From the NCBI RefSeq assembly GCF_014884385.1, contig NZ_WKFH01000003.1, positions 3,690,001 to 3,754,000 on the forward strand: 64,000 nt of DNA. Reading direction: 5' to 3'. Shown here in pieces: positions 50,139-58,112 of the stretch. Within the stretch, counting starts at the first letter, position 1. Every line of letters starts with the position of its first letter. The DNA is from Phycobacter azelaicus (GTDB taxonomy: Bacteria; Pseudomonadota; Alphaproteobacteria; Rhodobacterales; Rhodobacteraceae). The notes below the pieces were generated by a model that was given only the letters and a program-made list of their open reading frames with translations, was not told where the DNA came from and searched no databases. The position numbers were made by a program, and so were the translations under genes.

Positions 50139-51713
50139 TTAGGATTTCTGGAACATGGCGAGCATGCGCCGTGTCACAAGGAAGCCGCCGAAAATATTGA
50201 TCCCAGCCATGAAGACCGAGAGTGCCGCCAGCAGGATCACCAGGAAAGACCCAGAACCGATCTGCATCAGCGCACCCAGGATGATGATCGACGAGATCGC
50301 ATTGGTCACAGCCATCAGCGGTGTGTGCAGGCTGTGCGCCACGCCCCAGATCACCTGGAAGCCAACAAAGACCGCCAGCACGAAGACGATGAAGTGCTGC
50401 ATGAAACTGGCCGGAGCGACAAGACCCACGCCCAAGAGCAGCGCTGCGCCGACGGCCAGCAAGGTCACCTGTTGCTTGGTCTGCGCTTTGAACGCGGCGA
50501 TCTCTTGCGCGCGCTTTTCCTCTGGCGTCAGTTCTTTGGGCGCCTCCGGTTTCTTCTGCGCTGCAATCGCCTGAACCTTTGGCGGCGGCGGTGGGAAGGT
50601 GATTTCCTTCTCGAAGGTGACGGTCGCCCCACGGATCACATCATCTTCCATGTTGTGCACGATCTGACCGTCCTTTTCGGGGGTCAGGTCGGTCATCATG
50701 TGACGGATGTTGGTGGCATAAAGGGTCGAAGACTGCGCCGCCATCCGGCTGGGGAAGTCGGTGTAGCCGATGATGGTCACGCCGTTGTCGGTGACGACCT
50801 TCTCGTCCATCACGGTGCCTTCGACGTTGCCGCCTTTTTCGGCTGCAAGGTCCACGATCACCGAGCCCGGCTTCATCGCCGCAACCATGTCCTCAAGCCA
50901 CAGCTTGGGCGCTTCGCGGTTGGGGATCAGCGCGGTGGTGATCACGATATCCACTTCGGGCGCCAGCTCGCGGAACTTGGCCAACTGCGCTTCGCGGAAC
51001 TCAGGGCTGGAAACAGAAGCGTAACCGCCAGTCGCCGCACCGTCCTGCTGTTCCTCTTCAAAGTCGAGATAGACGAACTCGGCGCCCATGGATTCGACCT
51101 GCTCGGCCACTTCGGGACGTACGTCAAATGCGTAGGTCACAGCGCCAAGGCTGGTGGAGGCACCAATGGCGGCCAGACCGGCAACGCCCGCGCCCACGAC
51201 CAGAACCTTCGCCGGGGGCACCTTGCCCGCAGCAGTGATCTGACCGGTGAAGAAACGGCCAAAGTTGTTGCCCGCCTCGATCACGGCACGGTAGCCGGCG
51301 ATGTTCGCCATCGAGGACAGCGCGTCCATCTTCTGCGCGCGGCTGATGCGCGGCACCATTTCCATGGCGATGACATTGGCACCCTTGGAACGGGCCAGTT
51401 CCAGGCCCTCTTCGTTGGCGCCCGGATTGAAGAAGGAGATCAGCGTCTTGCCCGCTGTCATCCGCTTCAGCTCGGTCTCGGTCGGGATGCGGACCTTGGC
51501 GACGATGTCGCAGGCCTTCCACAGAGCGGCCGGCGTCTTGATGATCTCGACCCCGGCCTCCTCGTAGGCGGCATCGCTGAAACCGGCCAGCTGACCTGCG
51601 CCGCTTTCGATGGCGCAGTCATAGCCCAGCTTCTGCAGCTGCCTGGCGGAGTCCGGCGTCATCGCGACGCGCGCCTCGCCCTTCATTACTTCTTTTGGTG
51701 TACCTATTTTCAC
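50139..51713 (-). CDS. pntA: NAD(P) transhydrogenase subunit alpha
   Basis: 524-aa subunit with NAD-binding domain I ([38 protein letters not shown]) followed by a Pro/Lys-rich linker and three C-terminal membrane helices. In some relatives alpha is split in two genes; here it is one. The start is GTG at 51713 (KIGTPKEV follows), preceded by a GAGGGGGA site. Longer in-frame starts upstream are rejected because they add 95 residues unlike the family. Confidence 0.96.
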   Translation of the reverse strand: MKIGTPKEVMKGEARVAMTPDSARQLQKLGYDCAIESGAGQLAGFSDAAYEEAGVEIIKTPAALWKACDIVAKVRIPTETELKRMTAGKTLISFFNPGANEEGLELARSKGANVIAMEMVPRISRAQKMDALSSMANIAGYRAVIEAGNNFGRFFTGQITAAGKVPPAKVLVVGAGVAGLAAIGASTSLGAVTYAFDVRPEVAEQVESMGAEFVYLDFEEEQQDGAATGGYASVSSPEFREAQLAKFRELAPEVDIVITTALIPNREAPKLWLEDMVAAMKPGSVIVDLAAEKGGNVEGTVMDEKVVTDNGVTIIGYTDFPSRMAAQSSTLYATNIRHMMTDLTPEKDGQIVHNMEDDVIRGATVTFEKEITFPPPPPKVQAIAAQKKPEAPKELTPEEKRAQEIAAFKAQTKQQVTLLAVGAALLLGVGLVAPASFMQHFIVFVLAVFVGFQVIWGVAHSLHTPLMAVTNAISSIIILGALMQIGSGSFLVILLAALSVFMAGINIFGGFLVTRRMLAMFQKS

Positions 51714-51785
51714 CTTGTCGGTCCCCCTCGTCTTGCCCGTGCCAGCAAAGCACCGGGTACGGATCGCAAATATTTTGATTATCCT

Positions 51786-51802
51786 GCGCAATATTTTTGC
51801 GC
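51786..51802. promoter_or_regulatory. Inverted repeat upstream of pntA
   Basis: GCGCAA-N5-TTGCGC lies about 75 bases before the pntA start, in a short AT-rich stretch. On the minus strand it is followed by GATAAT, a good -10 hexamer, at 15 bases from TTGCGC. It could be the pntA promoter with an operator. The short spacing makes this tentative. Confidence 0.35.
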
Positions 51803-51852
51803 AACCGTTTCGCCGCGTCGCCGCATCATTTTGCCGCGCCGCCGCATGAACT

Positions 51853-52302
51853 TTAGACCCAGCGGCGCACCTTTCCTTCGTATCTGGCCCAGTCCTGCCG
51901 GAACGTCCGTCGCATCCGGTTTTCCTCGGGTTCGATGAACCTTCGTTCGAGGATCCAGACAAAGATCGGCACCAGCGGCAAGGACAACACCGCGTCAAAC
52001 CTGAGGATCAAACCGGTCAACACCAGAACGTCTCCAAGGTATATCGGGTTCCGGCTGCGGCTGAATATCCCCGATTGCACCAGATGGCTGGGCGTTTGAT
52101 GCGGGATGATCGTTGTACGCTGGCGGCGCATCTCGACAACGGCGAGCAGCATCAACAGGATCCCGCCCCCAACCAGCAAACCGCCCGAAAAATCAGCCCA
52201 GGGCCCGCCAAAGCTGAGCCCATAGGACAAATGGCTGGCTTGCAGCCACGCCAACAAGACGCAGGCCAGCAGCCAAAGGGGAGGAAGATCAATCCAGCGC
52301 AT
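51853..52302 (-). CDS. Isoprenylcysteine carboxyl methyltransferase (ICMT/PEMT-like) family membrane protein
   Basis: 149-aa integral membrane methyltransferase-like protein with about four hydrophobic segments. The conserved cofactor region is [20 protein letters not shown], followed by an acidic/aromatic tail [13 protein letters not shown] and YEGKVRRWV, as in the ICMT-like family. ATG 52302 ([12 protein letters not shown]) gives the usual length; a longer frame back to 52476 has a non-family N-terminus and no membrane signal. No clear ribosome site. Substrate unknown; bacteria lack prenylated proteins, so small lipophilic molecules or lipids are likelier. Confidence 0.8.
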   Translation of the reverse strand: MRWIDLPPLWLLACVLLAWLQASHLSYGLSFGGPWADFSGGLLVGGGILLMLLAVVEMRRQRTTIIPHQTPSHLVQSGIFSRSRNPIYLGDVLVLTGLILRFDAVLSLPLVPIFVWILERRFIEPEENRMRRTFRQDWARYEGKVRRWV

Positions 52303-52400
52303 CAGGGCCGCACCGTCACGATAACTGGAAGGAAACACAAGGTCATCCGGCGCAAACTCTCCTGATCCGGCCAATGGGTCCAGCCATTTGCACAATTTGG

Positions 52401-52424
52401 CAAACAAAAAAGGACAGAATGTCC
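52401..52424 (-). terminator. Weak terminator after the MBL-fold gene
   Basis: On the minus strand a short 5-bp stem GGACA / TGTCC with a 3-base loop is followed by TTTTTTGTTTG. It is about 100 bases past the stop. The stem is short, so efficiency may be low. The remaining intergenic sequence (52303-52524) shows nothing else recognisable. Confidence 0.4.
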
Positions 52425-52524
52425 AAAATGCTCCCAAAACGGCGATTCTGTTCCGGGACGCGGCATGATCCTGCACAATTCTACGGGTTTTCCTACGTAT
52501 ACTTTGGCATGCAAACAGGGGGTG

Positions 52525-53478
52525 CTATTCCCATTCCATTTCCTCGAACACGCGCCCCGCATTCTTGGTTGCCAGTTCCTCGAAGGTGTCCAGCATCTTC
52601 CAGCGTTCCTGATCCACGTAATAGGCGCCCGCGAGGTCTCCGCCCTCTTCGATATGGGCGCCGATCTTTTCCCGCAGGTCCTTGAGGTAGTCATAGGTAT
52701 ACCGCCGCACCTGGGCGAGATTCGTGGGATGGCCGTGGCCGGGAATCACGTATGTCGGGTTCAGAGGCTCCATCTTGGTCTCCCAGGTCTCAAGCCAGCA
52801 GGAGGTGCAGATCCCCTCAAAGATTGGCAACATGCGCTCATGAAAGGCAATATCGCCGGCGATCAGCATGTCCCACTGCGGCAGCCAGACCTGAGTGTCG
52901 CCCGGATCGTGAGCAGGACCCATGTGCATCACCTCAATCTCGACCCCGCCAAGGGTGCGGCTATAGCTGTCCTCGAAGCTGAGGTTCGGGGTCACGATGC
53001 GCGTACCTTCCGCCTTGTCGCGATTGTAGCGCTCCATGCCTTGCAGAATGAAATCCGCCTCTGCGGTAAAGGCTTCAATCGCATCCACATGGGCCAGGAT
53101 ATCGACCCCCTGGTCCACCCAGTAGGAGTTGCCCAGCATCGCGTGGCCCTGGCCATTTTCGTTGATCACCAGGACAACAGGCTGATCTGTGACGGCCTTG
53201 ATTTCCTCATGCAGTGCAGCGGCAAGCCGGGCCGACGCGCCCCCATTGATGACGACCACACCTTCATCCGTCACGATGAAGGACAGGTTGTTGTTGTGGC
53301 CGGAGTTTTCATAAGTCGGCGGCGCGGTGGCGCCAATCGCCGAGAATACATGCGGGATGACCTCAACCGGCTTGGAGTAAAGCTCGGACTGCGGGTACTG
53401 GTCAGCAATGTCTTCGCTGGCAAAAGCGGCGCTCGCGCCAAACGCGGCGGCCAGCAGGCTGGTGAAAAATGGTTTCAT
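52525..53478 (-). CDS. Exported metallo-beta-lactamase-fold protein with degenerate metal motif
   Basis: 317-aa protein. Signal peptide MKPFFTSLLAAAFGASAAFA. The overall pattern follows SoxH/quinoprotein-relay-type MBL hydrolases: an early strand LSFIVTDEGVVVINGG, then GPAHDPGDTQVWLPQWDML, AGDIAFHERM and IPGHGHPT, which keep a His, an Asp and a His. But the main HxHxDH motif is replaced by NENGQGHAMLGN, leaving only the last His. It is probably not a standard two-zinc hydrolase. GGGAGG precedes the ATG, and an ATTC-N8-GAAT site lies at 53507-53522. Role unknown. Confidence 0.87.
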   Translation of the reverse strand: MKPFFTSLLAAAFGASAAFASEDIADQYPQSELYSKPVEVIPHVFSAIGATAPPTYENSGHNNNLSFIVTDEGVVVINGGASARLAAALHEEIKAVTDQPVVLVINENGQGHAMLGNSYWVDQGVDILAHVDAIEAFTAEADFILQGMERYNRDKAEGTRIVTPNLSFEDSYSRTLGGVEIEVMHMGPAHDPGDTQVWLPQWDMLIAGDIAFHERMLPIFEGICTSCWLETWETKMEPLNPTYVIPGHGHPTNLAQVRRYTYDYLKDLREKIGAHIEEGGDLAGAYYVDQERWKMLDTFEELATKNAGRVFEEMEWE

Positions 53479-53506
53479 GGTGTCCTCCCGAAATGGATGC
53501 GGAATA

Positions 53507-53522
53507 ATTCACACTTATGAAT
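53507..53522. promoter_or_regulatory. ATTC-N8-GAAT palindrome upstream of the MBL-fold gene
   Basis: ATTCACACTTATGAAT sits 29 bases before the start codon, in an AT-rich stretch that probably holds the promoter. It matches the spacing ATTC-N8-GAAT that I recall for the sulfide/persulfide-sensing ArsR-type repressor SqrR/BigR of alphaproteobacteria. Assignment is by motif only. Confidence 0.45.
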
Positions 53523-53651
53523 ATGATTGTAAATGGTCAGATGGAAAAAGAGCGATCGCTTTGAGCCACATCGGCACATGTGACGGGACGGCTTTCTTGC
53601 CCTGCCCCAACCGCACGTTAGGCTGCATGGGACTACGGGAGGACAGAAAGA

Positions 53652-54422
53652 ATGACATCGCAGAACACGCAATCGCTGAAAGGCAAACATGCGCTGGTCA
53701 CGGGAGGCGGCACCGGCATCGGCCTCGCCATCGCACGCGAACTGGCCGATCAGGGCGCCGAGGTCACGATTACCGGGCGCCGTCAGGAGGTGCTGGAGGA
53801 AGTCGCAACCACAGGCCTGCATCCGATGGCCATGGATGTGCGCAACGAGGACGACATTATCGCCAAGATCGAAGCCGCCGTTGCGGCCCGCGGACCCATC
53901 CAGATCTGCGTCGCCAATGCGGGCATCGCCGAGGGCAAGGCGGTGCACAAAACCTCGCTCGACTTCTGGCGCAACATGATGGCCACCAACCTTGACGGTG
54001 CTTTCCTGACCATCCGCGAAACACTCAAGTCCATGCGCACAACCGATTGGGGGCGGGTCATCACCGTTGCCTCTATCGCCGGGCTGCGGGGCCTCAAGGG
54101 CGGCGCCTGTTACTCGGCCAGCAAGCACGGCATGATCGGCCTCACCCGCGCGCTGAGCGAGGATTACATGGGCACACCCTTTACCTTCAACGCGATCTGC
54201 CCGGGCTACGTGGATACACCCATCGTCGAGCGCAATATCACCTCGATCTCGGCCCGCGCCGGGGTTAGCGAGGAAGAAGCGCTCAAGATGATGACCCATG
54301 CCAACCGGCACCAGCGCCTGATCGAACCCGAAGAGGTTGCGGCTGCGGCCATGTGGCTGGTGGGCCCAGGCTCACAGTCGATCAACGGGCAAACCATCCA
54401 GATTTCCGGCGGGCAGGTCTGA
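53652..54422 (+). CDS. Short-chain dehydrogenase/reductase
   Basis: 256-aa classical SDR. The cofactor motif TGGGTGIG follows residue 16; the strand-end residue R in TITGRRQEV suggests NADP(H) preference, or NAD in members with Asp. NAG motif is in CVANAGIAEG, and the catalytic Ser-Tyr-Lys is in TVASIAGLRGLKGGACYSASKHG. The C-terminus INGQTIQISGGQV is typical of 3-hydroxyacyl or 3-oxoacyl reductases. It precedes kynU but has its own terminator, so co-transcription is not certain. Substrate unknown; an aromatic or hydroxyacyl intermediate would fit the neighbourhood. Confidence 0.9.
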   Translation: MTSQNTQSLKGKHALVTGGGTGIGLAIARELADQGAEVTITGRRQEVLEEVATTGLHPMAMDVRNEDDIIAKIEAAVAARGPIQICVANAGIAEGKAVHKTSLDFWRNMMATNLDGAFLTIRETLKSMRTTDWGRVITVASIAGLRGLKGGACYSASKHGMIGLTRALSEDYMGTPFTFNAICPGYVDTPIVERNITSISARAGVSEEEALKMMTHANRHQRLIEPEEVAAAAMWLVGPGSQSINGQTIQISGGQV

Positions 54423-54448
54423 TCCGCCACAAATCGCAACTCAACAAG

Positions 54449-54475
54449 CGCCGCCGAGGATCTTGGCGGCGTTTT
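54449..54475 (+). terminator. Rho-independent terminator after the SDR gene
   Basis: 10-bp stem CGCCGCCGAG / CTTGGCGGCG (one G-U pair) with a 3-base loop GAT, followed by TTTT. Confidence 0.8.
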
Positions 54476-54506
54476 CATGTCCAGAGAATCGATGGAGAAA
54501 CATCTC

Positions 54507-54535
54507 TGGACAGATTTTTGAATATTGGATACAAA
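54507..54535 (+). promoter_or_regulatory. Predicted promoter of kynU-kynA
   Basis: -35 TGGACA (54507-54512) and -10 TACAAA (54530-54535) with a 17-base AT-rich spacer, just after the SDR terminator. Transcription would begin near 54542, leaving about 50 bases of leader before kynU. Confidence 0.45.
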
Positions 54536-54591
54536 ATTGTTCAAGCATGAAACATCAAGGCGCTCGCCTCGATTCTCCATATGAGGTTCCG

Positions 54592-55785
54592 ATGACCGAT
54601 TTTGCCGCCACCAAGGCCCTTTTCGACCTGCCCGAGGGCGTGATCTACCTCGATGGCAACTCTTTGGGCCCGCTCCCCAAGGCCGCCACGACGCGCGTGT
54701 CGACGATGATGACCGAGGAATGGGGCAAGATGCTGATCACCGGCTGGAACAAGGCGGGATGGATGCAGAAATCCACCGCGGTCGGCAATCGCATCGCCCG
54801 GCTGATCGGCGCCGAGACGGATCATGTAATCATGGGCGATACCCTGTCGATCAAGGTCTACCAGGCGGTCGCATCGGCACTGGAGATGAACAAGGGCCGC
54901 AAGGTGGTTCTGTCAGACAACGGCAACTTCCCCTCGGACCTTTACATCGTCGAAGGCCTGCTGAAGTCCCTTGGCGAGGAATACGAGCTGCGCGTGGTTG
55001 ACCCCGAAGCCGTATCCGAGAATATCAACGAAGAAATCGCCGTTCTGATGCTGACCGAGGTGGATTATCGCACCGGGCGCAAGCATGACATGAAGGCCCT
55101 CACCGCCAAGGCCCATGACGTGGGCGCCCTGACCGTCTGGGATCTGGCCCATTCCGCAGGCGCCCTGCCGGTGGATCTGGCAGGCTGCAAGGCCGATTTC
55201 GCCGTGGGCTGCACCTACAAGTATCTCAACAGCGGCCCCGGCGGCCCGGCCTTCATCTATGTCGCGCCGCGCCATGCCGAAGTCGCCCGCCCGGCGCTGT
55301 CGGGCTGGCTCGGGCATGAGGCCCCCTTTGCCTTTGATCTGGACTATCGCCCGGGCCGTGGGATCGAACGGATGCGCGTTGGCACACCGCCGGTGATACA
55401 GCTTACCTCGCTTGAGGCCTCGATGGACATCTGGGACACGGTCGACATGCAAGCCCTGCGAGAAAAGTCGATCGCCCTGTGCAATCTTTTCATCGCCGAG
55501 GTCGAAGCCGCTTGTCCTCAGCTTGAGCTGGCCTCCCCGCGCGATGGCAGCCAGCGCGGCAGCCAGGTCTCATTCCGCTTCCACGAAGGGTATGCCGCCA
55601 TGCAGGCGCTCATTGCACGCGGTGTAATCGGAGACTTCCGTGCCCCCGACATCATGCGCTTCGGCTTTACCCCTCTGTTCATCGACGAGGATGACGTGCG
55701 CGGCGCTGCCGCAATCCTGAAGGACGTTATGGACAATGCCCTGTGGGATTGCGCCGAGTACAAACAGCGCGCCGCTGTGACCTGA
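54592..55785 (+). CDS. kynU: Kynureninase
   Basis: 397-aa PLP enzyme that splits kynurenine into anthranilate and alanine. Conserved N-terminus VIYLDGNSLGPLPKAA, active-site WDLAHSAGALPVDL and the PLP-lysine motif GCTYKYLNSGPGGPAFIY are present; the C-terminal domain ends with a metal-free RFGFTPLFIDEDDV. ATG 54592 (MTDFAATKALFDLPEG) follows GAGGTT; the frame upstream overlaps the SDR gene and is not coding. Tryptophan 2,3-dioxygenase follows after 147 bases. Confidence 0.96.
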   Translation: MTDFAATKALFDLPEGVIYLDGNSLGPLPKAATTRVSTMMTEEWGKMLITGWNKAGWMQKSTAVGNRIARLIGAETDHVIMGDTLSIKVYQAVASALEMNKGRKVVLSDNGNFPSDLYIVEGLLKSLGEEYELRVVDPEAVSENINEEIAVLMLTEVDYRTGRKHDMKALTAKAHDVGALTVWDLAHSAGALPVDLAGCKADFAVGCTYKYLNSGPGGPAFIYVAPRHAEVARPALSGWLGHEAPFAFDLDYRPGRGIERMRVGTPPVIQLTSLEASMDIWDTVDMQALREKSIALCNLFIAEVEAACPQLELASPRDGSQRGSQVSFRFHEGYAAMQALIARGVIGDFRAPDIMRFGFTPLFIDEDDVRGAAAILKDVMDNALWDCAEYKQRAAVT

Positions 55786-55932
55786 CATGATCGGCACTGC
55801 CCATCACCTCCCCCTGTGCAGGCCATCAGGCTGGGTGGCGCTCTGGCGTCGCCTGGCCATGTGTGGCCGTCTAAATCGGAAGACCCTTTCCTTTCCCTGA
55901 TGTATGCTACCCCAAGGAACAGGAAAGATCCG

Positions 55933-56781
55933 ATGACCAAATGCCCAATCTCCACCCCCTTTGACCCGGCCGAGGACGGCGCCGAGATGTCCTTTGACGG
56001 GCGCATGTCCTATGGCGATTACCTGTCGCTTGGCACGATCCTAGACGCACAGAAGCCGCTCAGCGATGCTCATGACGAAATGCTGTTCATTATACAGCAC
56101 CAGACAAGCGAACTGTGGATGCGCCTTGCGGTGCATGAACTGAACGGTGCGCGCGACTGCCTGCTGGCGGGCGATTCCCGCCCCGCATTCAAGATGCTCG
56201 CGCGTGTTGCGAGGATCTTCGAGCAACTGAACTCGGCCTGGGACGTGCTGCGCACCATGACGCCCTCGGATTATACCCATTTCCGGGACTCTCTTGGGCA
56301 AAGCTCGGGCTTCCAATCCCACCAGTACCGGCTGATCGAATTCATGCTGGGGAACCGCAATGTCGCGATGCTGCGCCCGCATGCCCATGATCCGGCGATC
56401 ACAGCGCAACTTGAGGGCGAGCTGGCGCAACCTTCGCTCTATGATGTTGCGCTACGCATCCTGTCGAACACCATCGCCCTGCCTGAAGAGGTCACCAGCC
56501 GTGACGTTTCAAAGCCCTATCAGGCTCATGACGCAGTTCAAGAAGCATGGACCAGAGTCTATGAGACGCCTGAAACGCATTGGGAACTCTACGAACTGGC
56601 TGAAAAGCTTGTGGATTTCGAGGATTATTTCCGCCGCTGGCGCTTCAACCATGTCACCACCGTTGAGCGCGTCATAGGCTTCAAGCGGGGCACTGGCGGC
56701 ACCGGCGGCGTCAGCTATCTCAAGCGAATGCTGGATGTGGAGCTGTTCCCCGAACTCTGGCATCTGCGCACCGAACTCTGA
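55933..56781 (+). CDS. kynA: Tryptophan 2,3-dioxygenase
   Basis: 282-aa haem enzyme opening the indole ring of tryptophan to N-formylkynurenine. The distal-site His is in [16 protein letters not shown], the proximal haem ligand in [14 protein letters not shown], and the substrate-loop glycines in [18 protein letters not shown] 55933 has AGGAAAG before it; a longer frame from 55816 has no family resemblance. It is presumably co-transcribed with kynU. The intermediate kynurenine formamidase (kynB) is not in this window. Confidence 0.97.
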   Translation: MTKCPISTPFDPAEDGAEMSFDGRMSYGDYLSLGTILDAQKPLSDAHDEMLFIIQHQTSELWMRLAVHELNGARDCLLAGDSRPAFKMLARVARIFEQLNSAWDVLRTMTPSDYTHFRDSLGQSSGFQSHQYRLIEFMLGNRNVAMLRPHAHDPAITAQLEGELAQPSLYDVALRILSNTIALPEEVTSRDVSKPYQAHDAVQEAWTRVYETPETHWELYELAEKLVDFEDYFRRWRFNHVTTVERVIGFKRGTGGTGGVSYLKRMLDVELFPELWHLRTEL

Positions 56782-56843
56782 GGCAAGCGCACCGCTAATG
56801 CAGCCCTCCCGCCCGGCCTCTGGGTTCTAGCGAACCCCTCGCC

Positions 56844-56888
56844 CCTTGGGCCCGGCGCCGCGCCTTTGGCGCGGCGCCGGGCCCAAGG
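56844..56888. repeat. Perfect 21-bp GC-rich hairpin between convergent genes
   Basis: Left arm CCTTGGGCCCGGCGCCGCGC(C) and its exact reverse complement are separated by a 3-base loop TTT. It lies between kynA (plus) and the TetR gene (minus), 62 and 90 bases from their stops. No T-run follows on either strand, so it is not a normal rho-independent terminator. It may act as a bidirectional transcription block, an mRNA-end stabiliser or a member of an intergenic repeat family. Confidence 0.85.
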
Positions 56889-56978
56889 CTATAAACCGGC
56901 TCTGCAAAAGGCAGGGCAGGTTTCAGGCGCGGGAGCACCTGCCCCTTCCCTTTCCACAAGCCACTGACGCCAAAGACT

Positions 56979-57548
56979 CTAAGTTTGCAGTGCGCGCGCC
57001 ATTAGAACGGCCAATTGCGCCACCTTTGTCCGATAGGTTTCATAATCCTCCGAGGTATGCTTGATGCCCTTGAGCGCCGCGCAGATGACCCCCGCAATTT
57101 CTGCAGCCTCACCGATTCCTTCCGGCAAGACCCGCATCTCCAACCACTTTGCGTAGACACCGGCCAGAGCAGCCTCGCCTTCCTGGATCGCCTCCGGCGC
57201 GACGCTCAGGCTGGCCTCGAACAGCTCCATGCCATGCGCCGACGACATCATGGTCTCCATCGTCTGCCCCCCGTGTTCTGCAAAGGCCTGCCCGAAACGA
57301 TCGACCAAGGCCCCTTCTCGCTCCAGCGCCGCATGAACGTCTTCGACCGCTTGCGCATAATAGGCCTCTACCAATGCGGTAAAGATCGCCTCCTTGTTGC
57401 GAAAATGCAGATAGACCGCCGGACGGGACATTCCCGCACCCCGTGCTATGTCATCCATTGAGGTCTTGCGAAACCCGTAGGCCGAAAAGGCCTGCCAGGC
57501 GGACTGCAAAATGGTCTCGGCTTTGGGATCTGTAACACTACGAAGCAT
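56979..57548 (-). CDS. TetR family transcriptional regulator
   Basis: 189-aa repressor-type protein from ATG 57548; a TTG at 57584 with AGGGTG upstream would add 12 residues. The N-terminal helix-turn-helix is FSAYGFRKTSMDDIARGAGM and SRPAVYLHFRNKEAIFTALV; the C-terminal ligand domain is family-specific and unreadable. It is divergently transcribed from the molybdenum hydroxylase genes, with TGTCA-type inverted repeats in between, so it very likely controls them and itself. Inducer unknown. Confidence 0.9.
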   Translation of the reverse strand: MLRSVTDPKAETILQSAWQAFSAYGFRKTSMDDIARGAGMSRPAVYLHFRNKEAIFTALVEAYYAQAVEDVHAALEREGALVDRFGQAFAEHGGQTMETMMSSAHGMELFEASLSVAPEAIQEGEAALAGVYAKWLEMRVLPEGIGEAAEIAGVICAALKGIKHTSEDYETYRTKVAQLAVLMARALQT

Positions 57549-57558
57549 ATCCAGTGAA

Positions 57559-57618
57559 CTGACACTATCCGCCAATTTTGTCAATTGACACCCTGACAGA
57601 TTAAGATCATTTTGTCAG
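57559..57618. promoter_or_regulatory. TetR operator cluster and promoter of the molybdenum hydroxylase operon
   Basis: A perfect 12-bp palindrome TGTCAATTGACA (57579-57590) lies in the intergenic region. CTGACA at 57559-57564 and 57593-57598 and TGTCAG at 57613-57618 give further half-sites, the last two forming an inverted repeat with a 14-base spacer. A plus-strand promoter, -35 TTGTCA (57578-57583) and -10 TAAGAT (57602-57607) at 18 bases, overlaps them, so bound repressor would block it. Confidence 0.55.
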
Positions 57619-57644
57619 AACATTCACAACCGAAGGTGAGCCCC

Positions 57645-58109
57645 ATGCCAACCACGCTCAGGATCAACGGATCAAACCACGAGGTCGACCTGCCGCAGGA
57701 CGTCCCCCTACTCTGGGTCTTGCGTGACGAAATCGGCCTCACCGGCACCAAATTCGGCTGCGGCGTTGCCGCCTGCGGGGCTTGCACCGTGCACATCGAC
57801 GGGGTCGCAACCCGCTCCTGTCAGGTGGCGCTTGGTGATGTCTGGGGGGAGGTGACCACCATCGAGGGCGTCGGCACCCCTGACGCGATGGCCGTCCTCC
57901 AGCAGGCCTGGGTCGATCATCAGGTGGCCCAATGCGGCTATTGCCAGTCAGGCCAGATTATGCAGGCCGCCAGCCTGCTGGCCGAGAACCCAGCCCCAAG
58001 CGACGATGACATCGACTTTGCAATGCAGGGCAACCTCTGCCGCTGTGGCACCTACCCGCGCATGCGCGCTGCGATCCACGCCGCCGCCAAGATGATGCAG
58101 GAGGCATAA
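57645..58109 (+). CDS. [2Fe-2S] subunit of an IorA-like molybdenum hydroxylase
   Basis: 154-aa electron-transfer subunit of the xanthine-oxidase family (isoquinoline 1-oxidoreductase alpha type). The plant-ferredoxin cluster [16 protein letters not shown] with an earlier conserved Gly region and the second cluster [13 protein letters not shown] plus [13 protein letters not shown] are complete. There is no separate signal peptide; such subunits are carried out with the Tat-signal-bearing large subunit. ATG 57645 has a GAAGGTGAG site. Three bases separate it from the large subunit. Confidence 0.94.
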   Translation: MPTTLRINGSNHEVDLPQDVPLLWVLRDEIGLTGTKFGCGVAACGACTVHIDGVATRSCQVALGDVWGEVTTIEGVGTPDAMAVLQQAWVDHQVAQCGYCQSGQIMQAASLLAENPAPSDDDIDFAMQGNLCRCGTYPRMRAAIHAAAKMMQEA

Positions 58110-58112
58110 ACC

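Noticed and set aside
51714..51998. 95-residue N-terminal extension of PntA
   Set aside because: It would overlap the upstream ICMT-like gene and is Cys/Arg-rich noise; the family N-terminus KIGTPKEV begins at the GTG at 51713.
52525..53478. MBL-fold gene as a decayed pseudogene
   Set aside because: The reading frame, signal peptide, ribosome site and the other metal-ligand positions are intact; only the HxHxDH segment is changed.
52525..53478. MBL-fold protein as the missing kynurenine formamidase
   Set aside because: It is exported and has a defective metal site, while the pathway substrates are cytoplasmic.
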